A stretch of 64,000 nucleotides of DNA from Myxococcus guangdongensis (GTDB lineage: Bacteria > Myxococcota > Myxococcia > Myxococcales > Myxococcaceae), in contig NZ_JAJVKW010000002.1 in assembly GCF_024198255.1 (NCBI RefSeq), forward strand, positions 620,001-684,000, in the 5' to 3' direction. A program made the translations under genes and the position numbers. The notes below the pieces were generated by a model, which was not told the DNA's origin, did no database searches, and saw only the letters and a program-made list of their open reading frames with translations. This document shows, piece by piece, positions 18,501-26,263 of the stretch (its first letter is position 1; every line of letters begins with the position of its first letter).

Positions 18501-19876
18501 TCCCAGGTGAGGTCGCGGTACGGATACGCGCGCTGGAAGAGACTGAAGAGGGCGCGCTCGTCCCACTCCTCGCACGCGCACGCGGCCACCACCTGCTGGG
18601 CCAGCACGTCGAGCGGCTTCTCCGGCATGATGACCCGGTCCAGGTCACCCTCGCGCACGGCGTTGAGGAGCGCGGCGCACTCCACCAGCTCGTCGCGGGT
18701 CATCGCGAACAGGATGCCCTTGGAGATGGCGGCTTTGTGGTGGCCCGCGCGGCCCACGCGCTGGAGCAGCACGGAGATGGCCTTCGTGGTGCCCAGTTGC
18801 ACGACGAGGTCCACGTTGCCCACGTCGATACCGAGCTCCAGCGACGCGGTGGCCACCATCACCCGCAGGCGGCCGTCCTTGAGCTTCTCCTCGGCGGCCA
18901 GCCGGATTTCGCGCGACATGCTGCCGTGGTGGGCCGCGACGAGCCCTTCGCCCAGTCGCTCGCCCAAATCATGCGCCACGCGCTCGGCCATCTTGCGCGT
19001 GTTGACGAAGATGAGCGTCGTGCGGTGCGAGGCCGTCAGCGCGATGAGCCGGTCATAGACCTGACCCCACATCTCGTGGCTCGCCAGCGAGGACAGCTCC
19101 GCGTCGGGAATCTCGAGCGTCAAATCCCATGGGCGCAGGTGGCCCACCTCGACCTTGCGGCACTGACGGTGGCTCGAGCCGGTGAGGAAGCCGGCGATGG
19201 CGTCCAGCGGCTTCTGGGTGGCGGACAGGCCGATGAGCTGCGGACGCACCTCGGTGAGGGCCTTGAGCCGCTCCATGGACAGCGTGAAGTGGCTGCCGCG
19301 CTTGTCGCGGGCGAGCGCGTGGATTTCGTCGACGATGACGGTGCGCACGCCCTTGAGCGTGGCGCGGGCGCGCTCGGCGGTGAGGTAGAGGTAGAGGGAC
19401 TCCGGCGTGGTGATGAGGATGTGCGGAGGGCGGCGCACCATCTGCGCGCGCTCGGACGCGGGCGTGTCACCGCTGCGCACCTGCACGCGCAGCTCCGTGG
19501 GTGTGTAGCCTTCGCCACGGGCGCGCGAGAGCAGCTCCTCCAGGGGCTGGAGGAGGTTCTTCTGCACGTCGTTGCCCAGGGCCTTGAGCGGCGAGACGTA
19601 GAGCACCTGGGTGCGGTCCTCCAGGCCGCCCTCCAGCGCGAGCCGGAACAGCGAGTCGAGCGCGGCGAGGAACGCGGTGAGCGTCTTGCCGGAGCCGGTG
19701 GGCGCGGCGATGAGCACGTCGTGCCCGGCCTGGATGAGGGGCCAGCCCTCGATTTGAGGGCGCGTGGGCTCGCCCAGTCGCTCGGCGAACCAACGGCGCA
19801 CCACGGGGTGGAAGCTCGCCAGGGCCGGATGCGCCGCGCACTCGGCGGCGAAGTCGAGGCTGATTTGGGGGGCCAT
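15533..19876 (-). CDS. lhr: Lhr-type DEAD/DEAH helicase
   Basis: Large helicase-related protein, a superfamily 2 DNA translocase/helicase linked to DNA repair. The 1447 residues match the usual length of long bacterial Lhr. Visible motifs: Q-motif region RPQIEGW, Walker A PTGSGKT (about 59-65), SPLKALGND, TTPESLYLYL, Walker B DEIH (about 183-186), SATQK, and in the second RecA domain ATASLELGIDVGNVDLV and QRVGRAGH. The rest is the Lhr-specific winged-helix and C-terminal extension. The ATG at 19876 is chosen because AGAGGT lies just upstream and the family begins here; the frame is open further upstream without homology. The last 60 residues are acidic (EANVREGTDDDEV). Confidence 0.93.
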   Translation of the reverse strand: MAPQISLDFAAECAAHPALASFHPVVRRWFAERLGEPTRPQIEGWPLIQAGHDVLIAAPTGSGKTLTAFLAALDSLFRLALEGGLEDRTQVLYVSPLKALGNDVQKNLLQPLEELLSRARGEGYTPTELRVQVRSGDTPASERAQMVRRPPHILITTPESLYLYLTAERARATLKGVRTVIVDEIHALARDKRGSHFTLSMERLKALTEVRPQLIGLSATQKPLDAIAGFLTGSSHRQCRKVEVGHLRPWDLTLEIPDAELSSLASHEMWGQVYDRLIALTASHRTTLIFVNTRKMAERVAHDLGERLGEGLVAAHHGSMSREIRLAAEEKLKDGRLRVMVATASLELGIDVGNVDLVVQLGTTKAISVLLQRVGRAGHHKAAISKGILFAMTRDELVECAALLNAVREGDLDRVIMPEKPLDVLAQQVVAACACEEWDERALFSLFQRAYPYRDLTWEEYQGVLEVLSEGISDRRGRAGIHLHRDRVNQRLKGRRGVRITALTNGGAIPDTFTFSVTAQPEGKVVGTLDEDFAVESSPGDVFLLGSTAWRIQRVMGSTVMVEDARGAAPNVPFWRGEAPGRTDELSLQVGRLREALLAREDAQSFLEKELRMSPPAVDALLGYLRLGRKMLDALPSHNLIVAERFFDEAGGMQLIIHAPFGSRINRAWGLALRKRFCRSFDFELQAAATEDGILLSLGEQHSFPLSDIFDFLHPEHVEEVLVQAVLQSPLFGTRFRWVATRALALHRMMGGKRVAPNLQRARSEDLLAAVFPAQVGCQDNHGGADVELPDHPLVKQTMDDCLHEAMDVEGLREVLRRMRDGRIRLEARDVPEPSVFAHAMIHSQPYTFLDDAPAEERRVRNVALRRAMPAEDAAAFGALDATAIATVVEDAAPPIRDEDELHDLLLQWVLVRDTEVPRGLAEPLFQQGRVAWLTLPGGRFLVAAERGSAVRVLFPDAVTQPPLPVLEHDRPVEREAAVLQVVRGRMENVGPVTVAELSRLCVLSEDEVNAAMHQLEMQGTVLRGRFRPLEQPLAPGETPPLEWCDRRLLQRIHRMTVGRLRREIEPLSARDFMRFLFRWHHLEDVDSLRGSTGLLKAVRLLQGYEAPASAWERFLLPARMRGYTPDLMERACYGGEVAWGRLTMKEPKPVAGPRRGAPVTPESEPAPTRSRASPTRNAPLTFALREDLEWMLVAARPHAVLADGDVWTPPDLSVAAKDVVSVLERRGACFFQDLVSRARRLPAEIEDALWELVARGLVTADAVQNLRVLQSPAHRKRQKLLQRGGPGRWSLLAPAEPKTSDEVMDSLARLFLQRYGIVWRDLVMREALAPTWRELLFVYRRMEARGEVRGGRFVAGFVGEQFALPEAVDSARAVRRQPPSGVRIQISGVDPLNLTGVVTPGPRVPALPGNVVTYIDGVPGDVNTLADEAEANVREGTDDDEVAQAS

Positions 19877-20225
19877 TGCATACCTCTCCAGGTGGGAGCC
19901 TGAACACAGGTACAGGCGGGCGTCAACGCGCGCACCGCGTGGGAGGACCCACGCCCACACCCTCCGCCCGGGTAGTCCCCAACCAGGCGGACGAGCCCCC
20001 ACGCCGACGTGTCAGGACCCATGCCCAGGACGACCTGACACATCCTGTCTTGAACTCACAACCCAATGACTCCCATCCGGCGCGAGCCCCCGAGGAAAGA
20101 CAGACACAGGAGCCCTGTTCGCCCGGAGCGCCGCCTTGTCAGCGATTCCTCGCCTTCGCTAGCATTTCAAGCTCCTCGGGATGGGTTTCAGCCGCCAGGC
20201 CGCGCGGTCGACAGAGGTTTCAGGC
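19877..20225. promoter_or_regulatory. Divergent intergenic region, lhr / trypsin-like gene
   Basis: 349 bp without a gene. It must hold the promoters of lhr (minus) and the trypsin-like gene (plus). The only clear structure is a perfect 8-bp inverted repeat, GTGTCAGG at 20009-20016 and CCTGACAC at 20034-20041, separated by 17 bases. The spacing (25 bp centre to centre) would suit an operator bound by a dimer. No confident -35/-10 elements seen. Confidence 0.4.
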
Positions 20226-22106
20226 ATGGCGATTTCGGATGTCGTGGCGAAGCTGCTCTACACCGCGGTGCTGACGGTGGTCTGTCTGGGCCTCGTCACC
20301 CTGTTCGTGTCCGAGATGCAGCGGGTCTGGGTCGACAAGCGCCTGTACATCGGCCGCTTCGACTTCTTCGAGACGGGCGAGGCCAAGGCCACGGAGGCCA
20401 AGGCCTTCGCGCGACAGATCGCCTACCACCACCAGTCGTTCAAGCACCTGCTCCATGTGGAGCACCAGCGGCGCGAGAGCGCGAATCAGTCGGAGACTCC
20501 GACGGGGACCATCGCGCCCCTGCCCGACTCCACGTTCTGGAACGGCAACCTGGACGCCCTGCTCTCCTCGGCGAACGACCTCTCCTCCGTCGAGCTCACC
20601 GTCCAGGGCGTCAACATCAAGGAGCTGCTCACCTGGCTGCGAGACCGGGTGAGCACGCCCAACGAGCTCACCGGCGTCGTGGAGAAACATCCCAACGGCA
20701 TCCGCGCCCTGGCGAGCTGGACGCGCGGGCCGCTGCGCTCCGAGGGCAGCCACATCGACGGACAGGTCCTGGACATCGCCGGCCAGCCCGACGTGGACAA
20801 GGCCGCGTTCCATGTCGCGTGCGGTCTCATCTGGGCCCAGCTCGCGGGCGGCGACAAGGCGCTGTCCAAGGTGCCTCGCCCCGAGTTCTGCGCCTGGGCC
20901 GAGGCCTGGAGTCAGTACCTGGACCTGCGCGACCGGAGCGCCACGCTGCTGGGACTGAGCGCCGAGAACCTCGAGAGCGTGAAGAAGCTCCGGGCGTTCC
21001 TCGACCGACAGGTCGCCGGCTCCACGCGGCTCGCGGAGGTCTACCTGCTGCGCGCGGACCTGCTGGACCTGCTGCCCGCGGAGCAGAAGACCCAAGAGGA
21101 CATCATCCAGGCGCAGAACGACCGGCTGCAGTACGTCATGATGGCGCGCAAGCCCACCGAGCCGGAGAAGGCCGGCGTGGCGCTCTCCGCCCGCGCCACG
21201 ACGCCTGACAAGAACGAGGTCCTGGCCCAGGTGCGCCCCGCGCTGCGCATGCAGGGCGACCGTGTCTCCGACCCGCTCCCGGAGAACTGGCAGCAGCACC
21301 TGAAGTCAGGCCAGGACTCCGGCTTCCCCGTCAGCCGCGCGACCGGCTCGCTCTTCATCACCAAGCCCGACGGGAAGACCACCTACCTGACGGCGTTCGC
21401 CGTGGCGCCACGGGTCATCATGACCGTCGGGGACCATGTCCCGCCCCTGATGCTCGACCACCACGAGCCCCAGCCGCTCACGGGAGAGAAGTGGCAGTTC
21501 ACCTTCGACGACGATGGCGGCAACCCGAAACAGTCCCACCGGGTCACCCAGGTCATCTTCGCCAGACACGACACCTCGTCCACCGCGCCGCGCACCATCG
21601 CCCTGCTCGAGCTCGAAGCGCACGACACGCAGCGCCACCCGCCCGTCACCCTCGAGTGGAACCCCGAGTCGGTGAAGTCCCACGTGGACCAGTACGTCTA
21701 CGTCATCGGCTATCCCTCGGAGGGCAGCAACCTGCCCAAGAACTTCCTGCGCCCGTTGCTGGGCGACACCTACGACGTCCGCCGGTTGATGCCCGGCCGC
21801 GTGGTGTCACTCACGCCGAGCCAGGAGCCCCACCCCTCCGTGGTGCGCGCCCTGCGCAGTGACGTCAGCACCACCGTCGGCGTCGCCGGCGCGCCGCTCG
21901 TCGACCTGCGCAACGACAAGGTCGTCGTGGGCCTGCACTTCGCCGGGGAGTGGAAGGAGAACCAGGGCAAGTTCGCCCTCGCCCTCGCCATGGCGGACCT
22001 GCTCGGCTCGCTGCCGGAGTTCGCCATCCAGCGCATCAAGCCCGGCACCATCCAGGACACCTTCCCGATGGTCGCCCCCATCGGAGACAGCAGCCAGCCC
22101 CAGTAA
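20226..22106 (+). CDS. Membrane-anchored protein with trypsin-like domain, probably inactive
   Basis: 626-residue protein. One transmembrane helix near the N-terminus (about residues 9-31, LLYTAVLTVVCLGLVTLFV) is followed by a long helical region (about 45-350) and a C-terminal chymotrypsin-fold domain (about 370-600). In that domain TAFAVAPRVIMTVGDHV aligns with the His-bearing strand of V8-like proteases, QYVYVIGYPSEGS matches the pre-Ser strand, and VAGAPLVD replaces the usual GxSGSP(V/L), so the nucleophilic Ser appears to be Ala. The motif VVGLHFAG that closes the fold is intact. This suggests a binding or sensor role rather than proteolysis. The ATG at 20226 has AGAGG eight bases upstream. 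The downstream gene is convergent, 11 bp away. Confidence 0.7.
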   Translation: MAISDVVAKLLYTAVLTVVCLGLVTLFVSEMQRVWVDKRLYIGRFDFFETGEAKATEAKAFARQIAYHHQSFKHLLHVEHQRRESANQSETPTGTIAPLPDSTFWNGNLDALLSSANDLSSVELTVQGVNIKELLTWLRDRVSTPNELTGVVEKHPNGIRALASWTRGPLRSEGSHIDGQVLDIAGQPDVDKAAFHVACGLIWAQLAGGDKALSKVPRPEFCAWAEAWSQYLDLRDRSATLLGLSAENLESVKKLRAFLDRQVAGSTRLAEVYLLRADLLDLLPAEQKTQEDIIQAQNDRLQYVMMARKPTEPEKAGVALSARATTPDKNEVLAQVRPALRMQGDRVSDPLPENWQQHLKSGQDSGFPVSRATGSLFITKPDGKTTYLTAFAVAPRVIMTVGDHVPPLMLDHHEPQPLTGEKWQFTFDDDGGNPKQSHRVTQVIFARHDTSSTAPRTIALLELEAHDTQRHPPVTLEWNPESVKSHVDQYVYVIGYPSEGSNLPKNFLRPLLGDTYDVRRLMPGRVVSLTPSQEPHPSVVRALRSDVSTTVGVAGAPLVDLRNDKVVVGLHFAGEWKENQGKFALALAMADLLGSLPEFAIQRIKPGTIQDTFPMVAPIGDSSQPQ

Positions 22107-22117
22107 CCGCTCCTGCG

Positions 22118-23380
22118 TCAGAACGGAGGCGGCTCGTCACTGCGACGCGGCGGCGGCGTGCTCGCGCCGCTCAGGAAGTCCGGCATGCAGCCCCACGACT
22201 GCAAATCCTCCGTCACCGTGGAGCAGATCCACCGCTCCGGGCACGAATCCACCACGTCCGGATTGCACTGCGTGTAGCACGTGCTCCCCGTGGGCCCACC
22301 CACGCCGCACACGCTCTCTTTGCCACAGCTCTCCGGCCGCCAGGACGCACACGCCGCCGAGCAGAACCGACCCGCGCGCCCGCCACGCCCGCCCCTCACC
22401 ACGCAGTTCTTCCCGCCCCCACACGGCTGCTCGTCCGAGCACTCATCCACCACCAACTCCAGACACTGGAACGAGCCCCCGTTGAGCGCCGCGCACGCGC
22501 GCCCCTCGATGCACCCGGACTTGCGACAGTCCGGCAGGCACGCGGCCCCCATCGAGCTCTGCTCACACGTCTCCCCCTCCGGACACGCCCCCTCCTTCCC
22601 CGGCTCACACGGCGGTCCGCAGTGGTGGTTGATGCACAACAACCCCTCCACGCAGGCCTCGTCCGCCGTCGTCGGCAACCGGCTGCAGGTCTCCCCCGCC
22701 TGACGCACGCCCGCCTTCAGACACCGACGGACCACCGGCCCCGGTAACTCCCCCGCCGCCACCCGGCAGACATCCCCGGGGAAACAATGCGAGTCGTCCT
22801 CGCACTCGCTGTCGGAACACTCGAACCGCCGCTTGTCATAGTTGATGACACAGCCCTGCCCCGAAGGGCAGTCACCATCCGTCGCGCACTCGCCGCAGCG
22901 GAAGCTCCCCTTGTCGAAGGAACAGTCGAGCTGCATCGCCGGACGCACGCGCAGCTCCTCGCGCGTCGACTCCGGCTCCGGCTCCGGCGCCTCCTGAGCA
23001 GACGTGCTCTGCGCCCGCCCCACCCGCCGCGTCTCCCGGACCGCGCCCGACAACAGGCTCATCCCCGGACGGGCCAGCACCTGCCCCTGGAAGACGTGCG
23101 CGAGCCCCCCCGAGCCCCCCACGCCCCCCTCGATGCGCGCGGCCGCCACGCCCCGCGAGACCTGGAACGCCTCCGTGCTCGCCGCGAGCAGCGAGGCCTC
23201 CACCTCCGGCGCCTCCGCCCCGGGCGCGACACACGCATTGGCGGCGGAGGTTTGCGATGTCAGCAAGGACGACGTGGCGAACCAGGACACCCACGCCACC
23301 GCCCCGAACACCCCCAGGACCAGGGAGCCTTGCCCCAGGCGCATCGCCATCCGCATCGCATTGGACATGTCCGGACTCAC
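22118..23380 (-). CDS. Membrane-anchored Cys-rich protein
   Basis: 420-residue protein with a hydrophobic helix at about residues 15-37 (signal anchor or uncleaved signal), a low-complexity Ala/Glu/Pro linker up to about 150, and a Cys-rich ectodomain of about 250 residues with some thirty cysteines in small-loop patterns (CSFDKGSFRCGECATDGDC, CRKSGCIEGRAC, CNPDVVDSCPERWIC). It ends in a Pro/Arg-rich tail (TPPPRRSDEPPPF). No catalytic motif is seen. Similar disulfide-rich domains are common in myxobacterial surface proteins. The GTG at 23380 is preferred over ATG 23368 because an AAGGA lies upstream. The gene follows the 55-residue Cys-rich peptide gene by 15 bp on the same strand, so both are probably made together. 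Confidence 0.65.
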   Translation of the reverse strand: MSPDMSNAMRMAMRLGQGSLVLGVFGAVAWVSWFATSSLLTSQTSAANACVAPGAEAPEVEASLLAASTEAFQVSRGVAAARIEGGVGGSGGLAHVFQGQVLARPGMSLLSGAVRETRRVGRAQSTSAQEAPEPEPESTREELRVRPAMQLDCSFDKGSFRCGECATDGDCPSGQGCVINYDKRRFECSDSECEDDSHCFPGDVCRVAAGELPGPVVRRCLKAGVRQAGETCSRLPTTADEACVEGLLCINHHCGPPCEPGKEGACPEGETCEQSSMGAACLPDCRKSGCIEGRACAALNGGSFQCLELVVDECSDEQPCGGGKNCVVRGGRGGRAGRFCSAACASWRPESCGKESVCGVGGPTGSTCYTQCNPDVVDSCPERWICSTVTEDLQSWGCMPDFLSGASTPPPRRSDEPPPF

Positions 23381-23395
23381 GTGGAACGCAGGTCC

Positions 23396-23563
23396 TTAGC
23401 AGGGCGCGCAGCACTTCCCGGTGCTTCCATCCGGATTGCACGAACAGGGAACACAACAAGCGCCCTCCCGGATGATTTGCGCATACGCCGTCCCCGCCCC
23501 CAGCGTGACCGCGGCCCCCAGAATCATCACCCACCGCCGCAGTCGAGCATTCAACTTCACCAT
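23396..23563 (-). CDS. Small secreted Cys-rich peptide (55 aa)
   Basis: Short gene with strong start evidence: ATG at 23563 preceded by GGGGGGAAG at ideal spacing. The product begins with a positively charged n-region (MVKLNARLRR), a hydrophobic core (WVMILGAAVTLGAG) and a signal-peptidase site (AYA/Q). The predicted mature peptide is only about 27 residues with seven cysteines in a near-symmetric layout: CCVPC-S-C, an eight-residue loop NPDGSTGK, then CCAPC at the C-terminus. The pattern suggests disulfide bonding or metal binding. I do not know a named family. It is the first gene of a likely two-gene unit with the Cys-rich membrane protein downstream. Confidence 0.6.
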   Translation of the reverse strand: MVKLNARLRRWVMILGAAVTLGAGTAYAQIIREGACCVPCSCNPDGSTGKCCAPC

Positions 23564-23964
23564 GTGCTTCCCCCCGTGCGCGTCATCCGGCACGACCCTG
23601 ACTCACTTGACGCAAACCGATTCAGGACAAATCTTGTTTTGCATGATGCTACCCATCAGATAGGCATCGGCCCCGGGCGGAGGCATCACCCCCCGAGTAG
23701 CATCCAGATGGCCACGGCAGCACATGTGCCCCGAGCGTCGCTGACTCACCCCTCCACGCATGAATCCTCGCCCCCACTGATGGAGCCAGGATTACGCGCG
23801 AAGAAAGGGAAGTCACTCCCTCCCCGGTGGTAGGCGCGCACGATTCCGGCCCGCACGCCGAAGCGCTCGCGGGCGGACCCGAGGCAACGCCATTCAAAGA
23901 CACACGGGCCCGCGACACCGCGACAGGGATTCGCGGCGTCGAGCGGGTGAGGCTTCGACGAGAC
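23564..23964. other. Intergenic region, no supported gene
   Basis: 401 bp between the Cys-rich peptide start and the DUF2378 stop. The part at 23595-23660 is unusually AT-rich for this genome and probably carries the promoter of the peptide operon on the minus strand. Apart from the hairpin at 23913-23941 nothing else was recognised; an 89-codon minus-strand open frame here has shadow-like composition and no start signal. Confidence 0.4.
23913..23941 (-). terminator. Hairpin after DUF2378 gene
   Basis: Inverted repeat of 4 + 6 bp with one mismatch between (CGAC-a-CCGCGA / TCGCGG-c-GTCG) and a 7-base loop, starting 24 bases after the stop of the minus-strand DUF2378 gene. The stem is GC-rich, but the following tract has only a few T residues. 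A plausible intrinsic terminator. Confidence 0.5.
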
Positions 23965-24561
23965 TCAGACGCCCGGAGCGGGGATGGACTCGCCCACGGG
24001 GGCGGCGGCCGCGCGGCCCCAGGTGATGCGGTACGTGGCGGCGGTGCCGTCGAAGGCGAGCGGCTCCACCACCACGTTGCCGGCGCCCGCGACGCGCAGC
24101 GACTCGGCGAGGAAGCCCGCGGAGAAGTACGGGTTGTCCGCCACCACGTCCTTCATCCACAGCGTGGCCGCGCCCTCGGTGGACTCCTCGACGCGGACCT
24201 CGTTGAAGTTGTTGCCCGCCTTCACGTTGAAGGGGACGCGCTCCAGCGTGCGCATCGGTCCCAGCCGGGTGACGAGCGACAGGCTGGCCCGCCCCACCGA
24301 CGTCTGCCGGAAGCCCTGCAGGTAGCGCGCGCCCAGCATCAGCCACGCCTCGTTGGGAGGCAGCGTCGGGAAGACGTCCTGGACCGCCACGCGCAGGAAG
24401 CCGTGCCACTGCTCCAGGGAGTAGGCCGGCCGCAGCGGCTCCGACAAATCCAGGCCCACGCCCTTCAGGCGCTGGCGTCCCTCCTTCGACAGGTAGGGCC
24501 CCAGGGCCCGCACGAAGAGGGCTTCCACGGACTGCGCGAAGATGAGCTTCCCGGGCGACAT
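23965..24561 (-). CDS. DUF2378 (TIGR02265) family protein
   Basis: 198-residue soluble protein of a family that is, to my knowledge, confined to Myxococcus and relatives, where many paralogues occur. Family-typical blocks: KLIFAQSVEALFVRALG at the N-terminus, GVDL-like GVGLDLSEPLRPAYSLEQW, PPNEAWLMLGARYLQGF in the middle and NPYFSAGFLAESLRVAGA towards the end. Its function is unknown. The start ATG at 24561 fits family alignments although no clear ribosome-binding site is visible. The gene lies 66 bp after the histidine kinase gene on the same strand and could be co-transcribed with it. Its value is chiefly taxonomic. Confidence 0.88.
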   Translation of the reverse strand: MSPGKLIFAQSVEALFVRALGPYLSKEGRQRLKGVGLDLSEPLRPAYSLEQWHGFLRVAVQDVFPTLPPNEAWLMLGARYLQGFRQTSVGRASLSLVTRLGPMRTLERVPFNVKAGNNFNEVRVEESTEGAATLWMKDVVADNPYFSAGFLAESLRVAGAGNVVVEPLAFDGTAATYRITWGRAAAAPVGESIPAPGV

Positions 24562-24627
24562 GACGGAAAGGTGGCAATGGCCCCCCGCAACGGCGAGCCA
24601 TTCCGCATTCCAATCGTCAACTGGTCA

Positions 24628-26094
24628 TCATCCGCGCGGCAGCCGCATCGTGAAGGTCGTCCCGTTTCCGGAACTGGACTCCACCGTCACCTCGCCACCG
24701 TGGGCGAGCAGGATCTGCCGGGTGATGTAGAGCCCCAGCCCCAGGCCCGACGCGGCCTTCGACTCGTGCTGCACCGCGCGGGAGCCTCGACGCCATGCGG
24801 CGAAGACATGGGGCAGCTCATCCGGGGGGATGGGCGGCCCGCCGTTGTGCACCCGGAGCACCACGCCCTGCCCGTCCGCCTCGCCCCACATCCGCACGGG
24901 GCTGTCCCCGGGGCTGTACTTGAGCGCGTTCGCCAGCAGGTTGCTGAAGGCCTGCTCCAGCCGGTCCAGGTCCCACGAGCCCCGCCCGTCCCCCACCACC
25001 TCCAGGACGAGCATCCGGCCGGGGTGGCTGGCGCGCATCTCCTCGAGCGTGCGCCGCGCCACGTCGAACACGTCGCAGTCGGACGCCACCACCGGCACCC
25101 CGCCGCCCAGCCTCGCGCGCGCGAAGTCCAGTAGCTGACGAATCATCCGGTCCATGCGCTCGGCGCTGGTGAGGATGCGCTCGGTGAGGGCCGCCTGGCG
25201 CTCGTCCAGGTTGCCCTTGCGCTTGAGCTGCTGCGCGGACATGGACAGGGCGTTGAGGGGGTTGCGCAGGTCATGGCCGAGCATGCCGATGAACTGCTCG
25301 CGGAACTCCTCCGCGCTGCGCTCCTCGGTGACGTCGCGCGCGGTGGCCATCACCGCCGCCACCCGGCCGTCCGTGCCCAGCGTGGGCGACAACGTGAAGT
25401 CGTAGTGGCGGGGCCCCCGGGCCGTCTCCAGGACGACGGCGCCGCGCTGGACCTGGCCGGTGGACAGCGTCACGCCCATCATCCGGATGAAGGGAGCCAG
25501 CGCCGGGTCCTTCGCCTCCTGCTCCGCGAGCGAGATGCCCGGGGTGACCACGCCCTTCGGGTCCCGTGCGGCGTGGGCCACGTGGTTGGCGAAGAGCAGC
25601 CGGCCGGTGGCGTCATAGAGGGCCATCGGGTCCGCCGCGGAGGCCATGGCCATGGCGAGCAGCCTGCGCTGGTGCTCGACCTCCTCGGACAGCGCGTGCA
25701 CCTTGCGCTCGGCGCGGCGCAGCCTGAGCAGCGCGTGCACCTGGGCCACCAGCTCCTCGGGGTCCACCGGGGCCACCAGGTAGCCGTCCGCGCCGTGCTC
25801 CAGGCCCAGCGCCCGGTCTCCAGGACCCACGGCCTGCGCGGAGAGGTGCAGCACCAGCGTGTCGTGCGTGCGCGGAGACGACTTCAGCTGGCGGCAGACC
25901 TCCAGCCCGCTGATGTCGGGCAGGCGGACGTCCAGGATGACCAGGTCGGTGCGCTCGTCCGCCAGGGACAGGGCCTCGCGGCCCGAGCCGGCCTCCACCA
26001 CCTGGTAGCCGGCGAGCCCCAGGACGCGGCTCGTCACGTAGCGGCTGGCGACATCATCATTGACGTTCAGAATGACCGGAGAAGGAGGACTCAT
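24628..26094 (-). CDS. Hybrid REC-PAS-histidine kinase
   Basis: 488-residue soluble sensor kinase. Domain order: receiver (about 7-122) with phospho-acceptor Asp55 in VILDVRLPD; a PAS domain (about 145-255) starting with ASAADPMALYDATGRLLFAN; HisKA (about 262-330) with phospho-His274 in LGHDLRNPL; and HATPase_c (about 370-488) with N-box NLLANALKYSPGD, G1 VHNGGPPIP and G2 ASGLGLGLYI. The receiver lacks the usual conserved Lys (YLVAPVDP in place of YLxKPxxP), so its phosphorylation output may be altered. The ATG at 26094 is chosen because the receiver starts right after it; the frame is open 167 codons further into the divergent gene. No transmembrane segment, so the signal is cytoplasmic. Confidence 0.88.
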   Translation of the reverse strand: MSPPSPVILNVNDDVASRYVTSRVLGLAGYQVVEAGSGREALSLADERTDLVILDVRLPDISGLEVCRQLKSSPRTHDTLVLHLSAQAVGPGDRALGLEHGADGYLVAPVDPEELVAQVHALLRLRRAERKVHALSEEVEHQRRLLAMAMASAADPMALYDATGRLLFANHVAHAARDPKGVVTPGISLAEQEAKDPALAPFIRMMGVTLSTGQVQRGAVVLETARGPRHYDFTLSPTLGTDGRVAAVMATARDVTEERSAEEFREQFIGMLGHDLRNPLNALSMSAQQLKRKGNLDERQAALTERILTSAERMDRMIRQLLDFARARLGGGVPVVASDCDVFDVARRTLEEMRASHPGRMLVLEVVGDGRGSWDLDRLEQAFSNLLANALKYSPGDSPVRMWGEADGQGVVLRVHNGGPPIPPDELPHVFAAWRRGSRAVQHESKAASGLGLGLYITRQILLAHGGEVTVESSSGNGTTFTMRLPRG

Positions 26095-26263
26095 GATGTA
26101 CGGAGCTGAAGTGCTTCGTAGTCGTGAGCCCTGGGTCGCGCCACATCCATCTCCGACCCCGGGTGCTTCCTTACAGGACGGGCGGACGAACGGATGGGCG
26201 TGAAGCGCATGGGGTCGCGCCAGGACCCTGCCGGGACGGGCGGTTTCGCGATAGGGATGGCCC

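Noticed and set aside
16052-19903. Plus-strand open frame of nearly 1300 codons opposite lhr
   Set aside because: Antisense of well-conserved helicase motifs, without any recognisable domain or ribosome-binding site.
23649-23918. 89-codon minus-strand open frame in the gap before the Cys-rich peptide
   Set aside because: No ribosome-binding site, no signal or domain, and an AT-rich promoter-like stretch borders it.
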